Counted from the first letter of the stretch, positions 43,460-52,960 are shown. The stretch is 64,000 nucleotides of DNA from Heliophilum fasciatum (GCF_004341395.1 NZ_SLXT01000011.1:39062-103061); one strand, 5' to 3'. Notes: generated by a model not told the origin, from the letters alone. Numbers and translations: made by a program.

Positions 43460-46139
43460 AAAATGGGTGTATCTGTTCAGAGAAGGTAACGCCGAAATGA
43501 AATCGCTGCTGGGCGGCAAAGGGGCCAACCTCGCGGAAATGACCAATATTGGTTTACCTGTACCGCCGGGGCTCACGATTACGACGGAAGCTTGTAATGC
43601 CTACTATGCATGCAATTTGCAGTATCCCGAAGGCATGATGGAGCAAGTCAAAGCAGCCCTTGCCGACGTCGAGCAAGCTTGCGGTAAACAATTCGGCGAC
43701 AAAGAGAATCCGTTGCTCGTTTCCGTTCGTTCCGGTGCGGTTTTCTCTATGCCTGGTATGATGGATACAATCCTGAACTTGGGCCTCAATGATGAAACGG
43801 TCCAAGGTTTGATCAAAGCGACGGGCAATGAACGTTTTGCCCTTGATTGCTATCGTCGTTTTATCCAAATGTACTCCGATGTTGTGCTTGGTGCTTCCCA
43901 TGCGGAGTTTGAGCGGATTCTGGAAGAATGCCGGGAAAAACAAGGTGTTCATTTCGACAATGAATTGACGCCGGCGTCCCTGCAAGAGCTGATCGCCGCC
44001 TACAAAGAAATGGTCCAGCGCACGACCGGTCAAATGTTCCCGCAAGATCCGATGGATCAACTGGAAGGCGCCATCCTGGCTGTCTTCAAATCCTGGAACA
44101 ATGATCGCGCCAATATCTATCGCGAACTGCATAAGATCCCCCATGACCTGGGCACGGCCGTTAACGTTCAGACGATGGTCTTTGGTAACATGGGTAACGA
44201 TTGCGGTACCGGTGTTGCCTTTACCCGTAACCCGTCGACGGGCGAAAAGAAGCTTTACGGTGAATACTTAATCAACGCGCAAGGGGAAGATGTCGTTGCC
44301 GGCATCCGTACCCCGCAACATATCTCCAAACTGGCCGAAGAAATGCCTGTTGTATTCGAACAGTTCACCAATATCTGCGCTCTCTTGGAAAAACATTACC
44401 GGAACATGCAAGATATCGAATTCACCATTGAACGTGGCAAGCTTTACATGCTGCAAACGCGGAACGGTAAACGGACCGCTGCTGCTGCCGTCAAGTGCGC
44501 CGTTGACATGGTGGAAGAAGGACTGATCACTAAGTCGGAAGCGATCATGCGTGTGGAACCGGAGCATCTTGATCAACTGCTGCATCGCCGCATTGATCCC
44601 AGCGCCAAGCTGAAAGTCATTGCTACCGGCCTGCCCGCTTCGCCTGGCGCCGCTTCCGGTACGGTGGTCTTTGATGCGGACGAAGCCGATCGTCAAAACA
44701 AAGCCGGCAACAAAATTATCTTGGTGCGTACCGAAACCACTCCCGATGACATTCATGGTATCATTGCCGCGCAAGGTGTATTGACCAGCCGTGGCGGTAT
44801 GACGTCCCACGCTGCTGTTGTGGCCCGTCAAATGGGCAAACCTTGTGTCTGCGGCTGTGAAGCGCTGCGCATCGATTATGCCAAAGAAGAGTTCGCTGCC
44901 CTGACCACAAGTGGCGAATTGATCGTCGTTAAAGCCGGCGATTTGGTCTCTATTGACGGTGCAACCGGTCGCGTCATCGACGGTGAAGTACCCATGCTTG
45001 AGCCGGAATTAACGAATGAATTCCAGAATTTACTTACTTGGGCCGATGAATTCCGGACGATCGGCGTACGCGCTAATGCCGATAAACCATCGGAAGCGGA
45101 ACAAGCACGCGCCTTTGGTGCTGCCGGGATTGGCCTGACCCGTACCGAACATATGTTTATGGCCCAAGAACGGTTGCCTATCGTTCAAGAAATGATCTTG
45201 GCTCAATCGGTGGAAGAACGGGAAGTGGCTTTGGCCAAACTGCTGCCGATGCAACAAGAAGACTTCTATGGCATCCTCAAAGCGATGGCCGGGTTCCCTG
45301 TTTGTATCCGCTTGCTCGATCCGCCGCTTCATGAATTCTTGCCGAACCAAGAAGATTTACTCGTTGAAGTGACGAAACTGCGTTGCCAGTTGACCACTTG
45401 TGCCGATAGCGAAAAAGATGCGATTTGGGCAACTTTATGTGAAAACGAAGAAATGCTGAAAAAAGTGCGCAACCTCCATGAGTTCAACCCCATGCTGGGC
45501 CATCGTGGTTGCCGCTTAGGGATCACCTATCCGGAAATCTACCGGATGCAAGCTCGGGCGATTTTCCAAGCTGTGGCTCAATTGACCCAAGAAGGCTATC
45601 AAGTGGAGCCCGAAGTGGAAATTCCTTTGGTCGTTCATGTGAACGAACTGGCAGAACTTCGTCGCTTGGTCGATGCTACGGCTGCAGCAGTTATGGAAGA
45701 AACTGGCGTTAAATTCCACTATGCTGTAGGAACAATGATCGAAGTACCGCGCGCTGCGCTGACGGCCGATCAAATCGCGAAAGAAGCACAATTCTTCTCT
45801 TTTGGTACCAATGACCTTACGCAGACCAGCTTTGGTTTATCCCGTGATGATGCTGAAGGCAAGTTCCTGGGCTTCTACACGGAAAACAAAATCATCAAAG
45901 AAAATCCCTTTATTGTACTTGACCGGGAAGGCGTCGGCCAGTTGATGCAGATGGCTTGTGCCAAGGGCCGCAGCACCCGTCCCGACATCTTGTTGGGCAT
46001 CTGTGGTGAACATGGCGGGGAGCCGTCGTCGATTGAGTTCTGCCACCTCATTGGTTTGAACTTTGTCTCCTGCTCGCCCTTCCGTGTGCCCATTGCCCGT
46101 TTGGCCGCAGCACAAGCGGCGATCCGTAACGCCAAATAA
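43452..46139 (+). CDS. ppdK: Pyruvate, phosphate dikinase
   Basis: Makes phosphoenolpyruvate, AMP and pyrophosphate from pyruvate, ATP and phosphate, or runs in reverse. The 895 residues show an N-terminal ATP-grasp region, the phosphohistidine motif [20 protein letters not shown] with His453, and a C-terminal PEP-utilising TIM barrel with [16 protein letters not shown]. The Thr next to His453 is the expected target of ppsR. ATG 43452 overlaps the ppsR stop. A terminator follows. Confidence 0.97.
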   Translation: MSKKWVYLFREGNAEMKSLLGGKGANLAEMTNIGLPVPPGLTITTEACNAYYACNLQYPEGMMEQVKAALADVEQACGKQFGDKENPLLVSVRSGAVFSMPGMMDTILNLGLNDETVQGLIKATGNERFALDCYRRFIQMYSDVVLGASHAEFERILEECREKQGVHFDNELTPASLQELIAAYKEMVQRTTGQMFPQDPMDQLEGAILAVFKSWNNDRANIYRELHKIPHDLGTAVNVQTMVFGNMGNDCGTGVAFTRNPSTGEKKLYGEYLINAQGEDVVAGIRTPQHISKLAEEMPVVFEQFTNICALLEKHYRNMQDIEFTIERGKLYMLQTRNGKRTAAAAVKCAVDMVEEGLITKSEAIMRVEPEHLDQLLHRRIDPSAKLKVIATGLPASPGAASGTVVFDADEADRQNKAGNKIILVRTETTPDDIHGIIAAQGVLTSRGGMTSHAAVVARQMGKPCVCGCEALRIDYAKEEFAALTTSGELIVVKAGDLVSIDGATGRVIDGEVPMLEPELTNEFQNLLTWADEFRTIGVRANADKPSEAEQARAFGAAGIGLTRTEHMFMAQERLPIVQEMILAQSVEEREVALAKLLPMQQEDFYGILKAMAGFPVCIRLLDPPLHEFLPNQEDLLVEVTKLRCQLTTCADSEKDAIWATLCENEEMLKKVRNLHEFNPMLGHRGCRLGITYPEIYRMQARAIFQAVAQLTQEGYQVEPEVEIPLVVHVNELAELRRLVDATAAAVMEETGVKFHYAVGTMIEVPRAALTADQIAKEAQFFSFGTNDLTQTSFGLSRDDAEGKFLGFYTENKIIKENPFIVLDREGVGQLMQMACAKGRSTRPDILLGICGEHGGEPSSIEFCHLIGLNFVSCSPFRVPIARLAAAQAAIRNAK

Positions 46140-46164
46140 AAACCGAATCGATCGAATCTGTATG

Positions 46165-46188
46165 GAGGGGTGAAAACCCCTCTTTTTT
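46165..46188 (+). terminator. Terminator after ppdK
   Basis: Seven-base stem (gaggggt, GAAA loop, acccctc) with a T6 tail. Confidence 0.9.
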
Positions 46189-46224
46189 GCTTATGACTTT
46201 GGCTTGGCGGGGCAAACTGTAGCT

Positions 46225-46377
46225 ATGAAAAAATTAATTGATGAGTTAACCGCCATGACTGATGATCCTTTTCAAATGGAAATTCCGGGCGAGCGAACCC
46301 CTCTTGTTCAACAAAAAATCAGGAATGAGGAGGTAAATCAGAGAATCTTCGACATTAAGAAAAGAGAGGAGATGTAA
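46225..46377 (+). CDS. Hypothetical 50-residue protein
   Basis: A short open frame starting MKKLIDELTAMTDDP and ending IFDIKKREEM. It is hydrophilic and probably helical, with no domain I recognise. The ribosome binding site is weak. Its AT-richer sequence and its position between a terminator and cheR make it a candidate gene, not a firm one. Confidence 0.4.
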   Translation: MKKLIDELTAMTDDPFQMEIPGERTPLVQQKIRNEEVNQRIFDIKKREEM

Positions 46378-46398
46378 GCAGGATTCTTTTTGCCTTCT

Positions 46399-46432
46399 CG
46401 CGAATGTAATTTAGACGCGAATGTAATGTAGA
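46399..46432 (+). repeat. 17-bp tandem repeat upstream of cheR
   Basis: cgcgaatgtaatttaga and cgcgaatgtaatgtaga follow directly, one mismatch. The second copy overlaps a possible -10 box TAGAAT (46429-46434), so it may be a regulatory site. Confidence 0.75.
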
Positions 46433-46495
46433 ATGGATCGAGCTCACCAACAAGGACGGTGATGCGTAGATACCGGGTTGCAAGGAGGCGATAGC

Positions 46496-47278
46496 ATGAT
46501 GATCGAAGACGAATATGAAGTTTTTATTCGTAAAGTACACGCAAAAAGCGGACTGGATCTATCAAACTATAAACGCCCGCAAATGGAGCGGCGGATACGG
46601 ACGCTAATGCGTTCCTACGGTGTTCAAGATTTGCTCAGTTATTTTGCGTTACTTGATCGGGATGCTGAAAAATATCGCAAATTCCTCGATCATTTGACGA
46701 TTAACGTGTCGGAGTTTTTACGTAACCCCGGTCAATGGGATGTGTTGCGTAATCAGATTTTACCGACTTTGCTCCGAGAAAATTCGCAACTGAAGGTCTG
46801 GTCGGCCGGTTGCTCCACTGGCGAAGAGCCCTATAGCTTGGCCCTTACGATGATGGACATGCGTCTTGATTTGCGCCATAAAGTGCTTGCCAGTGATATT
46901 GATCCAGAAGTGTTGCGCAAAGCTCAAATTGCTCAATATACCGGTAAATCCTTAGCTAACGTACCACCGACGCTGGTCAATCGTTATTTCAACAAACAAG
47001 AAGGCGATGTATACCAGGTCAAAGATGAAGTGAAGCAAAATATTCGTTTTCAGCAGCATAATTTGCTTAAAGATCCCTTTGAAAACACTTTTGATTTGAT
47101 TTTATGTCGAAATGTTGTTATTTATTTTACGGAAGAAACAAAAAGCCTGCTGTATCGACGCTTTCATCAAGCATTGCGCAAAGGGGGAATTTTATTTACC
47201 GGTTCTACAGAGCAAATTTTTCAAGCTAAAGAAATCGGTTTTACTACATCAGCGACGTTTTTCTATCAAAAGATGTAA
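46496..47278 (+). CDS. cheR: Chemoreceptor glutamate methyltransferase CheR
   Basis: SAM-dependent enzyme that methylates chemoreceptors during adaptation. The N-terminal helical domain (FIRKVHAKSGLDLSNYKRPQ) is followed by the SAM-binding part with WSAGCSTGEEPYSLA and FDLILCRNVVIYFTEE. 260 residues. ATG 46496 is seven bases after GGAGG. It stands without cheB, cheA or other chemotaxis genes; the only receptor in this window is at 63015. It may be co-transcribed with the gamma-carbonic anhydrase gene 22 bases downstream. Confidence 0.93.
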   Translation: MMIEDEYEVFIRKVHAKSGLDLSNYKRPQMERRIRTLMRSYGVQDLLSYFALLDRDAEKYRKFLDHLTINVSEFLRNPGQWDVLRNQILPTLLRENSQLKVWSAGCSTGEEPYSLALTMMDMRLDLRHKVLASDIDPEVLRKAQIAQYTGKSLANVPPTLVNRYFNKQEGDVYQVKDEVKQNIRFQQHNLLKDPFENTFDLILCRNVVIYFTEETKSLLYRRFHQALRKGGILFTGSTEQIFQAKEIGFTTSATFFYQKM

Positions 47279-47300
47279 ATTTGTTTTCGGAGGCTGAAGC

Positions 47301-47822
47301 ATGGCTGTTTATCCGCTTGGGGAGCACGTGCCACAAATTGATCCGGATACATATATCGCCCCTTCTGCGCTGGTGGCCGGTCAGGTCACCATTGCCCAAG
47401 GGGCGAGTGTTTGGTTTAATGTGGTGATGCGTGCTGATTGCGGTGTGCCGATCATCATCGGCCGAGGAAGCAATGTACAAGACAACAGTGTTCTTCATAC
47501 CGACTATGTTACCCCGTTGAGTGTGGGGGACATGGTCACCATTGGACATGCCGTTGTCTTGCACAGTTGTTCCGTCGGTGACGGATGTTTGATCGGCATT
47601 GGAGCAATTATCCTTGATAACGCTGTAATCGGAGAGCATTCTGTTGTCGGCGCCCATAGTCTTGTGCCGCCGGGCAAGGTCTTTCCGCCCTACAGTTTGA
47701 TCATGGGTAATCCGGCAAAGGTAGTGCGCACGTTATCGCCGGAGGAAGCACAGCGTTATGGTGCCACTGCCGAGCGCTATATAGCGAAATGGAAAGCTTA
47801 TTATAAAGGTCATATTGAATAA
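47301..47822 (+). CDS. Gamma-carbonic anhydrase family protein
   Basis: Left-handed beta-helix protein of hexapeptide repeats, 173 residues, with VWFNVVMRADCGVPIIIGRG, NVQDNSVLHTD and TIGHAVVLHSCSVG. The three histidines expected to bind the metal are present in those segments. Members bind metal and many are CO2 hydratases, but some lack activity. ATG 47301 follows TTCGGAGGCTGAAGC. Confidence 0.9.
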   Translation: MAVYPLGEHVPQIDPDTYIAPSALVAGQVTIAQGASVWFNVVMRADCGVPIIIGRGSNVQDNSVLHTDYVTPLSVGDMVTIGHAVVLHSCSVGDGCLIGIGAIILDNAVIGEHSVVGAHSLVPPGKVFPPYSLIMGNPAKVVRTLSPEEAQRYGATAERYIAKWKAYYKGHIE

Positions 47823-47834
47823 TTGTCATTTCCT

Positions 47835-48314
47835 TCACCGGGCCCAGACAAGCCGGTCTTCCGGTGGAGAACTGTTTTTCCAAGCCGGTTGAACTGCCGG
47901 CGGACTCAACAGATAAACCCGGAGTGATTGACGACCAAAATCGAGAGCCAATTGGTGGTCCGGGAGAAAAAAGTCCATACGACGGCCTTTGATTTTTCCG
48001 CCGATATCTTGTGCTTCGAATACGCGGCCCAAACTAGGTACGTAGATCTTGCTTCCCAACGGAATCACATCAGGGTCAACGGCGACGGTATACCACGGCG
48101 TAGCTTGCACACCTGTCTTCGTTATTCCGTCCGTTTTGCCGCAGCAAAGAACGCAGGCGTCATAAGCGGTGGCACTGATATCCAGTGGTGCAGAGATGCG
48201 GTAACCGAGCATGACGTGTTCGGTCATGGATGGATTCGGTGCTGCCATTGTCCCGCTTGCCGGAAACAAAATCGCGCTCACGGTGATCAAAAGCGGCAAC
48301 CACCAACGGTACAT
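47835..48314 (-). CDS. Secreted 3D domain-containing protein
   Basis: 159-residue exported protein with a signal peptide (about residues 1-24, ending near TMAA) and a 3D domain: ISATAYDACVLCCGKTDGIT, VAVDPDVIPLGSKIYVPSLG and the three-Asp region AQDIGGKIKGRRMDFFLP. 3D domains occur in MltA-like and YabE/YocH-type cell wall lytic proteins; this one is a short stand-alone form. ATG 48314 follows AAAGGAG at a long spacing. It converges on the gamma-carbonic anhydrase gene. Confidence 0.9.
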   Translation of the reverse strand: MYRWWLPLLITVSAILFPASGTMAAPNPSMTEHVMLGYRISAPLDISATAYDACVLCCGKTDGITKTGVQATPWYTVAVDPDVIPLGSKIYVPSLGRVFEAQDIGGKIKGRRMDFFLPDHQLALDFGRQSLRVYLLSPPAVQPAWKNSSPPEDRLVWAR

Positions 48315-48468
48315 AATGAATGACCATCTCCTTTATGGAATGTTGCAAGCTTAGTGTGCCCCAAGGCAGTGGGGATTATGTTTTCGTTGCCATTAAGTAT
48401 CATTTTGGGTGACTACTACCAGAAGTAAGGCTGCAAATGGCAAATAAGAAGTGGGGGTTTATTGAAAC

Positions 48469-50682
48469 ATGGATGTTACTGCACGGGATGATCAAAACGG
48501 ATTAATTTTTGCATTGGATATTGGAACACGGAGCGTCGTCGGTATCGTGGCCCGGCAAGCTGGGGACAAGCTGGAAGTCCTGCATACGGCCCAGGAAGAA
48601 CACCGCCAGCGGGCGATGCTGGACGGACAAATTCATGACGTTAATCAAGTCGCCGAAGTGGTCCAAAATATCAAGGCCAAGCTGGAAAGTGAACTGGGTC
48701 AACCGTTAAAACGGGCCTCCATTGCTGCCGCCGGTCGTTCCTTATTGACGATGCGTGGACGTGCCACACGGCAATCGCCCGTTTACCGGGAGTTTTCCAA
48801 AGACGATGTACTGGCCATGGAATTGTCAGCCGTACAAAATGCGCAACAACAATTAAAAGGTAGCGAAGGGGAGTCCATTCGCCACTATCTTTGTGTAGGC
48901 TATAGTGTGGTCCAGTACTTCCTGGAAGGCACACCGATCGGTAACTTAGACGGTCACCGTGGCTTGCAAGGTGAAGTGGAAATTATCGGCACCTTCTTGC
49001 CCCGTATGATCGTTGATTCGCTCATGTCCGTGCTTAATCGCATCGGCCTGGAAATGGAAAGCTTAACCTTGGAACCGATTGCGGCGATCCAAGTGGTGAT
49101 TCCGCCTAATATGCGCCAGTTGAACTTGGCCCTCGTCGATATCGGCGCCGGTACATCCGACATTGCCTTAACCGCGAATGGGATGATCATTGCTTATGCG
49201 ATGGCGCCGATAGCCGGCGATGAAATGACCGAACAACTTTGCCAAAAATATCTCCTCGGTTTTGATGAAGGTGAGAAACTGAAACGGGAGATTCAGGCGT
49301 TGATGCCTGAGCGAAATGCGATCTGGCAAGGTGAGCCCCTGCCGGAATGTACGTTGCCGGTCTGTGATGTGATTGGCTTTGAACAGGAAGTACCTTTCAA
49401 GGACCTGTTGGAAACGATGATGCCCGGTGTGCAACAGTTATCGCAGCAAATTACAGAACGGATTGTGGAATTAAACGGCAAAGCGCCGCAGGCTGTGATC
49501 TTAGTCGGTGGCGGAGCGTTGACACCGATGCTGGCTGATCAGGTAGCAGAAGATCTTTCCTTGGCGAAAGAGCGCGTCGGTGTTCGCGGCCGCGAAAGTT
49601 TAAAAGGCCTGACGGGCAAACTTGATCAGATGATGGGTCCGGAATTTGTCACGCCTGTTGGTATTGCTGCTTCTTCGATTGCGCGCCAAACCTTGGGCTA
49701 TTATGAAGTGATGGTCAACGGTGAAAAGGTTCGCATGTTTAACGCGCACCAGGGTACCGTTGGTGATGCCCTGTTGACGGCCGGTGTTAGCTTGAAAAAT
49801 GTTCATGGATTACCGGGATTGGCGATGACGATTGAAGTCAATGGTCAATTGCGGATTCTTCCGGGAACGATGGGTGAACCGGCGGTCATTAAAGTCAACG
49901 GTGTGGAGCAAAAATTGGACACGATGGTGGCACCAGGTGATGTGATCGAGTATGTTGATGCGCGACCCGGTAAAAATGGCGGCGGTGTCGTCGGGGACAT
50001 TTTCCCCACGCTGGCGCCGATGAACCTGGTGGTTAATGGACAACCGATTTGCTTGCAGCCTACGGTCCTACTCAATGGTGAGTTGGCTGAGGCGAGAACC
50101 CCCTTGATCGACGGAGCCCGCTTAGTTTACCGGCCCATCGCTACGATTGCCGATGTGCTCGATCTTACCGGTGATTTAGTGTCTTTGCAGGAATCAACTT
50201 CGATTCGTTATATTTTCAACGGTGAAGAAAAAATCGTAACGATTACGGAACCGGAAATCTTACTTAATGATCTGCCGGCCAGTTTGATGAATGCCATTCA
50301 TGATGGCGATACATTGGTAGTGCGCATGGGTGAGCCGATCAAAGTGCGTGTGTCTGATGTGGTCGATGAATCGCAGTGGCAAAGCCGCCCCTTAGAGGTA
50401 ACGGTGAATGACACGCTTTGGACCTTTGAAGGGCCCAAGAAGGTGCTCTTGCTCAACGGCAAACCAACTCACGGCGATGAAATCATTAAAAACGGTGATC
50501 GCCTCGATGTGGAAGCGGGCCGCTCTGTTGATCTGATTATGTCGGAACTGTTGATGCGCATCGGCTTTGATCCGACGCCGCCTCCCGGCATGAGCCGCCT
50601 GGAAGCTACGGTTAGCGGCTTGCCTGCGGATTATGCCACGCCGATTCCCAACCGTGGTATCGTCGAAGTAAAATGGCGCTAG
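48469..50682 (+). CDS. FtsA-like actin-fold ATPase with long beta-rich C-terminal extension
   Basis: Residues 1 to about 410 match the FtsA/PilM actin fold: FALDIGTRSVVGIVARQ, the 1C-type insertion (about 70-170), DIGAGTSDIAL phosphate loop and VILVGGGALTPMLADQVAED. From about 415 to 737 there is a repetitive, beta-rich tail with at least four units of the form NG..(10-15)..GD.L or DG..L, resembling ThiS/MoaD-like beta-grasp repeats. Ordinary FtsA has about 420 residues and ends with a membrane-binding helix, which is absent here. It lies outside a division gene cluster, so a role in division is inferred only from the fold. The next gene follows a terminator. Confidence 0.85.
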   Translation: MDVTARDDQNGLIFALDIGTRSVVGIVARQAGDKLEVLHTAQEEHRQRAMLDGQIHDVNQVAEVVQNIKAKLESELGQPLKRASIAAAGRSLLTMRGRATRQSPVYREFSKDDVLAMELSAVQNAQQQLKGSEGESIRHYLCVGYSVVQYFLEGTPIGNLDGHRGLQGEVEIIGTFLPRMIVDSLMSVLNRIGLEMESLTLEPIAAIQVVIPPNMRQLNLALVDIGAGTSDIALTANGMIIAYAMAPIAGDEMTEQLCQKYLLGFDEGEKLKREIQALMPERNAIWQGEPLPECTLPVCDVIGFEQEVPFKDLLETMMPGVQQLSQQITERIVELNGKAPQAVILVGGGALTPMLADQVAEDLSLAKERVGVRGRESLKGLTGKLDQMMGPEFVTPVGIAASSIARQTLGYYEVMVNGEKVRMFNAHQGTVGDALLTAGVSLKNVHGLPGLAMTIEVNGQLRILPGTMGEPAVIKVNGVEQKLDTMVAPGDVIEYVDARPGKNGGGVVGDIFPTLAPMNLVVNGQPICLQPTVLLNGELAEARTPLIDGARLVYRPIATIADVLDLTGDLVSLQESTSIRYIFNGEEKIVTITEPEILLNDLPASLMNAIHDGDTLVVRMGEPIKVRVSDVVDESQWQSRPLEVTVNDTLWTFEGPKKVLLLNGKPTHGDEIIKNGDRLDVEAGRSVDLIMSELLMRIGFDPTPPPGMSRLEATVSGLPADYATPIPNRGIVEVKWR

Positions 50683-50753
50683 ATTTCTGAAGAAGGTTCT
50701 ATCGCCAGGAATAACAACTTATATAAAAACTTATTATTAAACTTGTTTATTAT

Positions 50754-50793
50754 AAAAAAAGGATCGAGAAAGAAATTTCTCGGTCCTTTTTTT
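50754..50793 (+). terminator. Terminator after the FtsA-like gene
   Basis: Near-perfect 18-bp stem (aaaaaaaggatcgagaaa / tttctcggtccttttttt) with a GAAA-type loop. Confidence 0.9.
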
Positions 50794-50898
50794 ATGAGTT
50801 TAACCGCTTTCAGCTTTGGCAATATTACAATTATAGCCTGTAAGCAGTAACTGCTGAACAGGTGAGGATACCTGTAAAGCCAAAGGAGAGACTATTTT

Positions 50899-51408
50899 AT
50901 GATCCCCAATCGTTTTCTTGCTTTAATGGCCTTGCTTTTGCTGACCGGAGCATTAGTGAGTGAAGGTCAATGGGCAAGATTATTGCTAGTTTGGGCAACA
51001 ATGGTTTTCACAGCAGCATTGGCGGTGACCGTTGCCAATGTGCTTAAGCAACAGGAGATAGCTAGGGCAGAAGCGGCCAAGGAGGCGCTAGTCAAGGCAG
51101 AAATGGCAATCGATAAGCCTGAATCGACAGATAATGTATCGACACAGAAGCCTACAGCAGAGAAGACTACAGCAATTACGGAGACCCAAGAGAAGATTGC
51201 CGCCGAGCGCAATGAAGCGGCGATGGCCCAGCGCAAGCAACAAAAGAAGTTACTTTCTGGTTTGCTGGGCGTGAGTGTATTTTTGATTGGTTTTGGTTGG
51301 TGGTGGGATCTGTTGCCGTACTATGGCAGTATAGCGCTGTTGAATCTTATTGCAGCCGGATGGCTATGGTGGACACAACTCAAAGGCGCCCCGCAGTCAG
51401 CGTCCTGA
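50899..51408 (+). CDS. Hypothetical membrane protein
   Basis: 169 residues with two N-terminal helices (about 7-24 and 28-48), a charged, Lys/Glu/Ala-rich cytoplasmic or external stretch (about 50-118), and two C-terminal helices (about 121-140 and 145-160). No domain is recognised. ATG 50899 follows AAAGGAGAG. Terminators lie on both sides, so it is a single-gene unit. Confidence 0.7.
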   Translation: MIPNRFLALMALLLLTGALVSEGQWARLLLVWATMVFTAALAVTVANVLKQQEIARAEAAKEALVKAEMAIDKPESTDNVSTQKPTAEKTTAITETQEKIAAERNEAAMAQRKQQKKLLSGLLGVSVFLIGFGWWWDLLPYYGSIALLNLIAAGWLWWTQLKGAPQSAS

Positions 51409-51435
51409 TCATCGTAAAAACACCGTAATAAATAC

Positions 51436-51470
51436 AAAAAGCAGTCATTGAGGATAATGACTGCTTTTTT
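51436..51470 (+). terminator. Terminator after the hypothetical membrane protein
   Basis: Perfect 14-bp stem (aaaaagcagtcatt / aatgactgcttttt) with a T6 tail; it could act in both directions. Confidence 0.9.
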
Positions 51471-51501
51471 ATATTCGATGAACTAGCGAATGCCTGAGGA
51501 A

Positions 51502-51618
51502 CTAGCTAATACCGAAAAACCATTGAAGAAAGACATAGAAGAGCCACGTAAGCAACGCAGCCACTGCCAGAGAGATAATATGTTGAATCGGTCCTTGTTT
51601 AAAGAAATTCAAATTCAT
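51502..51618 (-). CDS. Small single-helix membrane protein, 38 residues
   Basis: A short frame with MNLNFFKQGPIQHIISLAVA and onward to FLQWFFGIS: a polar start, then one hydrophobic helix. GAAAGGAG precedes the ATG by 12 bases, slightly long. No family is recognised. Small membrane proteins of this type are common in Bacillota, but the short length alone leaves room for doubt. Confidence 0.45.
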   Translation of the reverse strand: MNLNFFKQGPIQHIISLAVAALLTWLFYVFLQWFFGIS

Positions 51619-51732
51619 GGTTTGGGCGGACTCCTTTCACCGTAGTGTCTTCTAGTATAAGCTAGTTTTATCGTCTTTTCAAACTGTTCAGGATGCAAAG
51701 AACGATTGTTCTAGGATGGGTTAAAATATAAA

Positions 51733-51758
51733 AGGCTTTTTGCCGAAACAAAAAGCCT
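51733..51758 (-). terminator. Terminator of the tRNA-Met/tRNA-Val unit
   Basis: 9-bp inverted repeat (aggcttttt / aaaaagcct) just downstream of tRNA-Val on the minus strand, followed by T-rich sequence. Confidence 0.65.
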
Positions 51759-51772
51759 AAACTATCTTTATA

Positions 51773-51849
<77 letters not shown>

Positions 51850-51854
51850 TTAAT

Positions 51855-51932
51855 TGGTAGCGGTGGTGGGATTCGAACCTACGACACTACGGGTATGAAC
51901 CGTATGCTCTAGACCAACTGAGCTACACCGCC
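51855..51932 (-). tRNA. tRNA-Met (anticodon CAT), elongator type
   Basis: Starts GGCGGTGTAGCTCAG, anticodon stem-loop TACGG-TTCATAC-CCGTA, ends CACCGCTACCA. The G1-U72 pair and overall sequence match elongator tRNA-Met of Bacillota, not the initiator. Confidence 0.93.
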
Positions 51933-51951
51933 ACAACAAACTGCGAAATTT

Positions 51952-51980
51952 ATTGTAATGGAAAAAGGTTATGGAGTCAA
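51952..51980 (-). promoter_or_regulatory. Promoter of the tRNA-Met/tRNA-Val unit
   Basis: On the minus strand TTGACT (51980-51975), 17 bases, TACAAT (51957-51952), placing the start just before tRNA-Met. Confidence 0.75.
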
Positions 51981-52105
51981 GAACTATTTTTTCTATTTTT
52001 CGATACCTTCGATGCTATGGAGCAGGAAGACATCGGGAATTTGTCGAATAACATCTATTCGAAGAGAAATAGCTTCAAATCGTTCAGAAGGCGAGGGAAG
52101 ATCGG

Positions 52106-52459
52106 TTGGAGAATTGGGCATTACAACCGGGAGAGCATCCGTACCGAATTATGCTAACCCATCCGGGACAAGATCCGGTGGCAGGGCAAAATAACAAAGG
52201 TGAATTGCAGGCTGTTCGTTTTTATACGAAGCAAAACAATCGTGGTGCCATTGATTGTTTATTGATCTACGAATATGCTGATCGCCAAGCGGTGCGGCAA
52301 GCAAAAGACTTTCCGCCCGATCAGTTTGAATATTTTTTTGAAGGTGTATGCACCCGTTGTCCCTTGACATATGAAGTCATTGATGGATTTACGCAAGAAG
52401 CGCAAGCACTGGCCCTATGGCAGGAATTCACGGCCCCGGAAGTAAAAGCTGCCGTCTAA
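52106..52459 (+). CDS. Hypothetical 117-residue protein between tRNA units
   Basis: Frame starting at TTG 52106 after GCGAGGG. It has an even, soluble composition (ALQPGEHPYRIMLTHPGQDP, RFYTKQNNRGAIDCLLIYEY) with a CTRCP segment that could hold a metal or disulfide. I do not recognise the family. It runs opposite to the two tRNA units on either side and is followed by a strong terminator, which supports it being a real gene. Confidence 0.65.
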   Translation: MENWALQPGEHPYRIMLTHPGQDPVAGQNNKGELQAVRFYTKQNNRGAIDCLLIYEYADRQAVRQAKDFPPDQFEYFFEGVCTRCPLTYEVIDGFTQEAQALALWQEFTAPEVKAAV

Positions 52460-52513
52460 CTTCTATTGGGGTGGCCGTCTAACTTCATCGGGTTGATGGA
52501 AGCTTAGCATAAT

Positions 52514-52564
52514 AAAAAGCTTACTGTAGAAACATGACGATGTTTCTGCAGTAAGCTTTTTTTT
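52514..52564 (+). terminator. Terminator after the hypothetical protein
   Basis: Long stem of about 22 bp (aaaaagcttactgtagaaac plus at, paired with atgtttctgcagtaagcttt) with one mismatch and a T8 tail. Confidence 0.9.
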
Positions 52565-52580
52565 ACATACGGCGGGAAAT

Positions 52581-52607
52581 AAAAAAACTCAGCACTTTGC
52601 TGAGTTT
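52581..52607 (-). terminator. Terminator of the six-tRNA operon
   Basis: On the minus strand, stem aaactcagca / tgctgagttt with a short loop and T7 tail, directly after tRNA-Leu(GAG). Confidence 0.8.
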
Positions 52608-52617
52608 ACTACTCTTA

Positions 52618-52700
52618 TGGTGCGAGAGGGGGGACTCGAACCCCCACGGTCGCCCACACGCCCCTCAAACGTGCGCGTCTGCCAGTTCCGCCACTCTCGC
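52618..52700 (-). tRNA. tRNA-Leu (anticodon GAG)
   Basis: Class II tRNA with acceptor GCGAGAG/CTCTCGC, a long variable arm, anticodon loop TTGAGGG and encoded ACCA. Last gene of the six-tRNA operon. Confidence 0.93.
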
Positions 52701-52703
52701 ATC

Positions 52704-52779
52704 TGGAGCCACTGACCGGGATTGAACCGGTGACCTTATCCTTACCAAGGATACGCTCTACCTACTGAGCTACAGCGGC
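52704..52779 (-). tRNA. tRNA-Thr (anticodon GGT)
   Basis: Acceptor GCCGCTG/CAGTGGC with a U-G pair, anticodon arm TATCC-TTGGTAA-GGATA, encoded TCCA end. Confidence 0.95.
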
Positions 52780-52796
52780 ATGATCAGTTAACTGTT

Positions 52797-52870
52797 TGGA
52801 GCGGGTGATGGGAATCGAACCCACGCATCCAGCTTGGGAAGCTAGTGTTCTACCATTAAACTACACCCGC
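52797..52870 (-). tRNA. tRNA-Gly (anticodon CCC)
   Basis: Acceptor GCGGGTG/CACCCGC, anticodon arm CTAGC-TTCCCAA-GCTGG, encoded TCCA end. Confidence 0.94.
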
Positions 52871-52878
52871 GAAAGAAA

Positions 52879-52953
52879 TGGAGCGGGAAACGAGATTCGA
52901 ACTCGCGACCCTCGCCTTGGCAAGGCGATGCTCTACCGCTGAGCTATTCCCGC
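52879..52953 (-). tRNA. tRNA-Gly (anticodon GCC)
   Basis: Acceptor GCGGGAA/TTCCCGC, anticodon arm TCGCC-TTGCCAA-GGCGA, encoded TCCA end. This is the glycine isoacceptor that would read the GGC specifier of the glyQS T-box. Confidence 0.95.
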
Positions 52954-52960
52954 AAATAAG

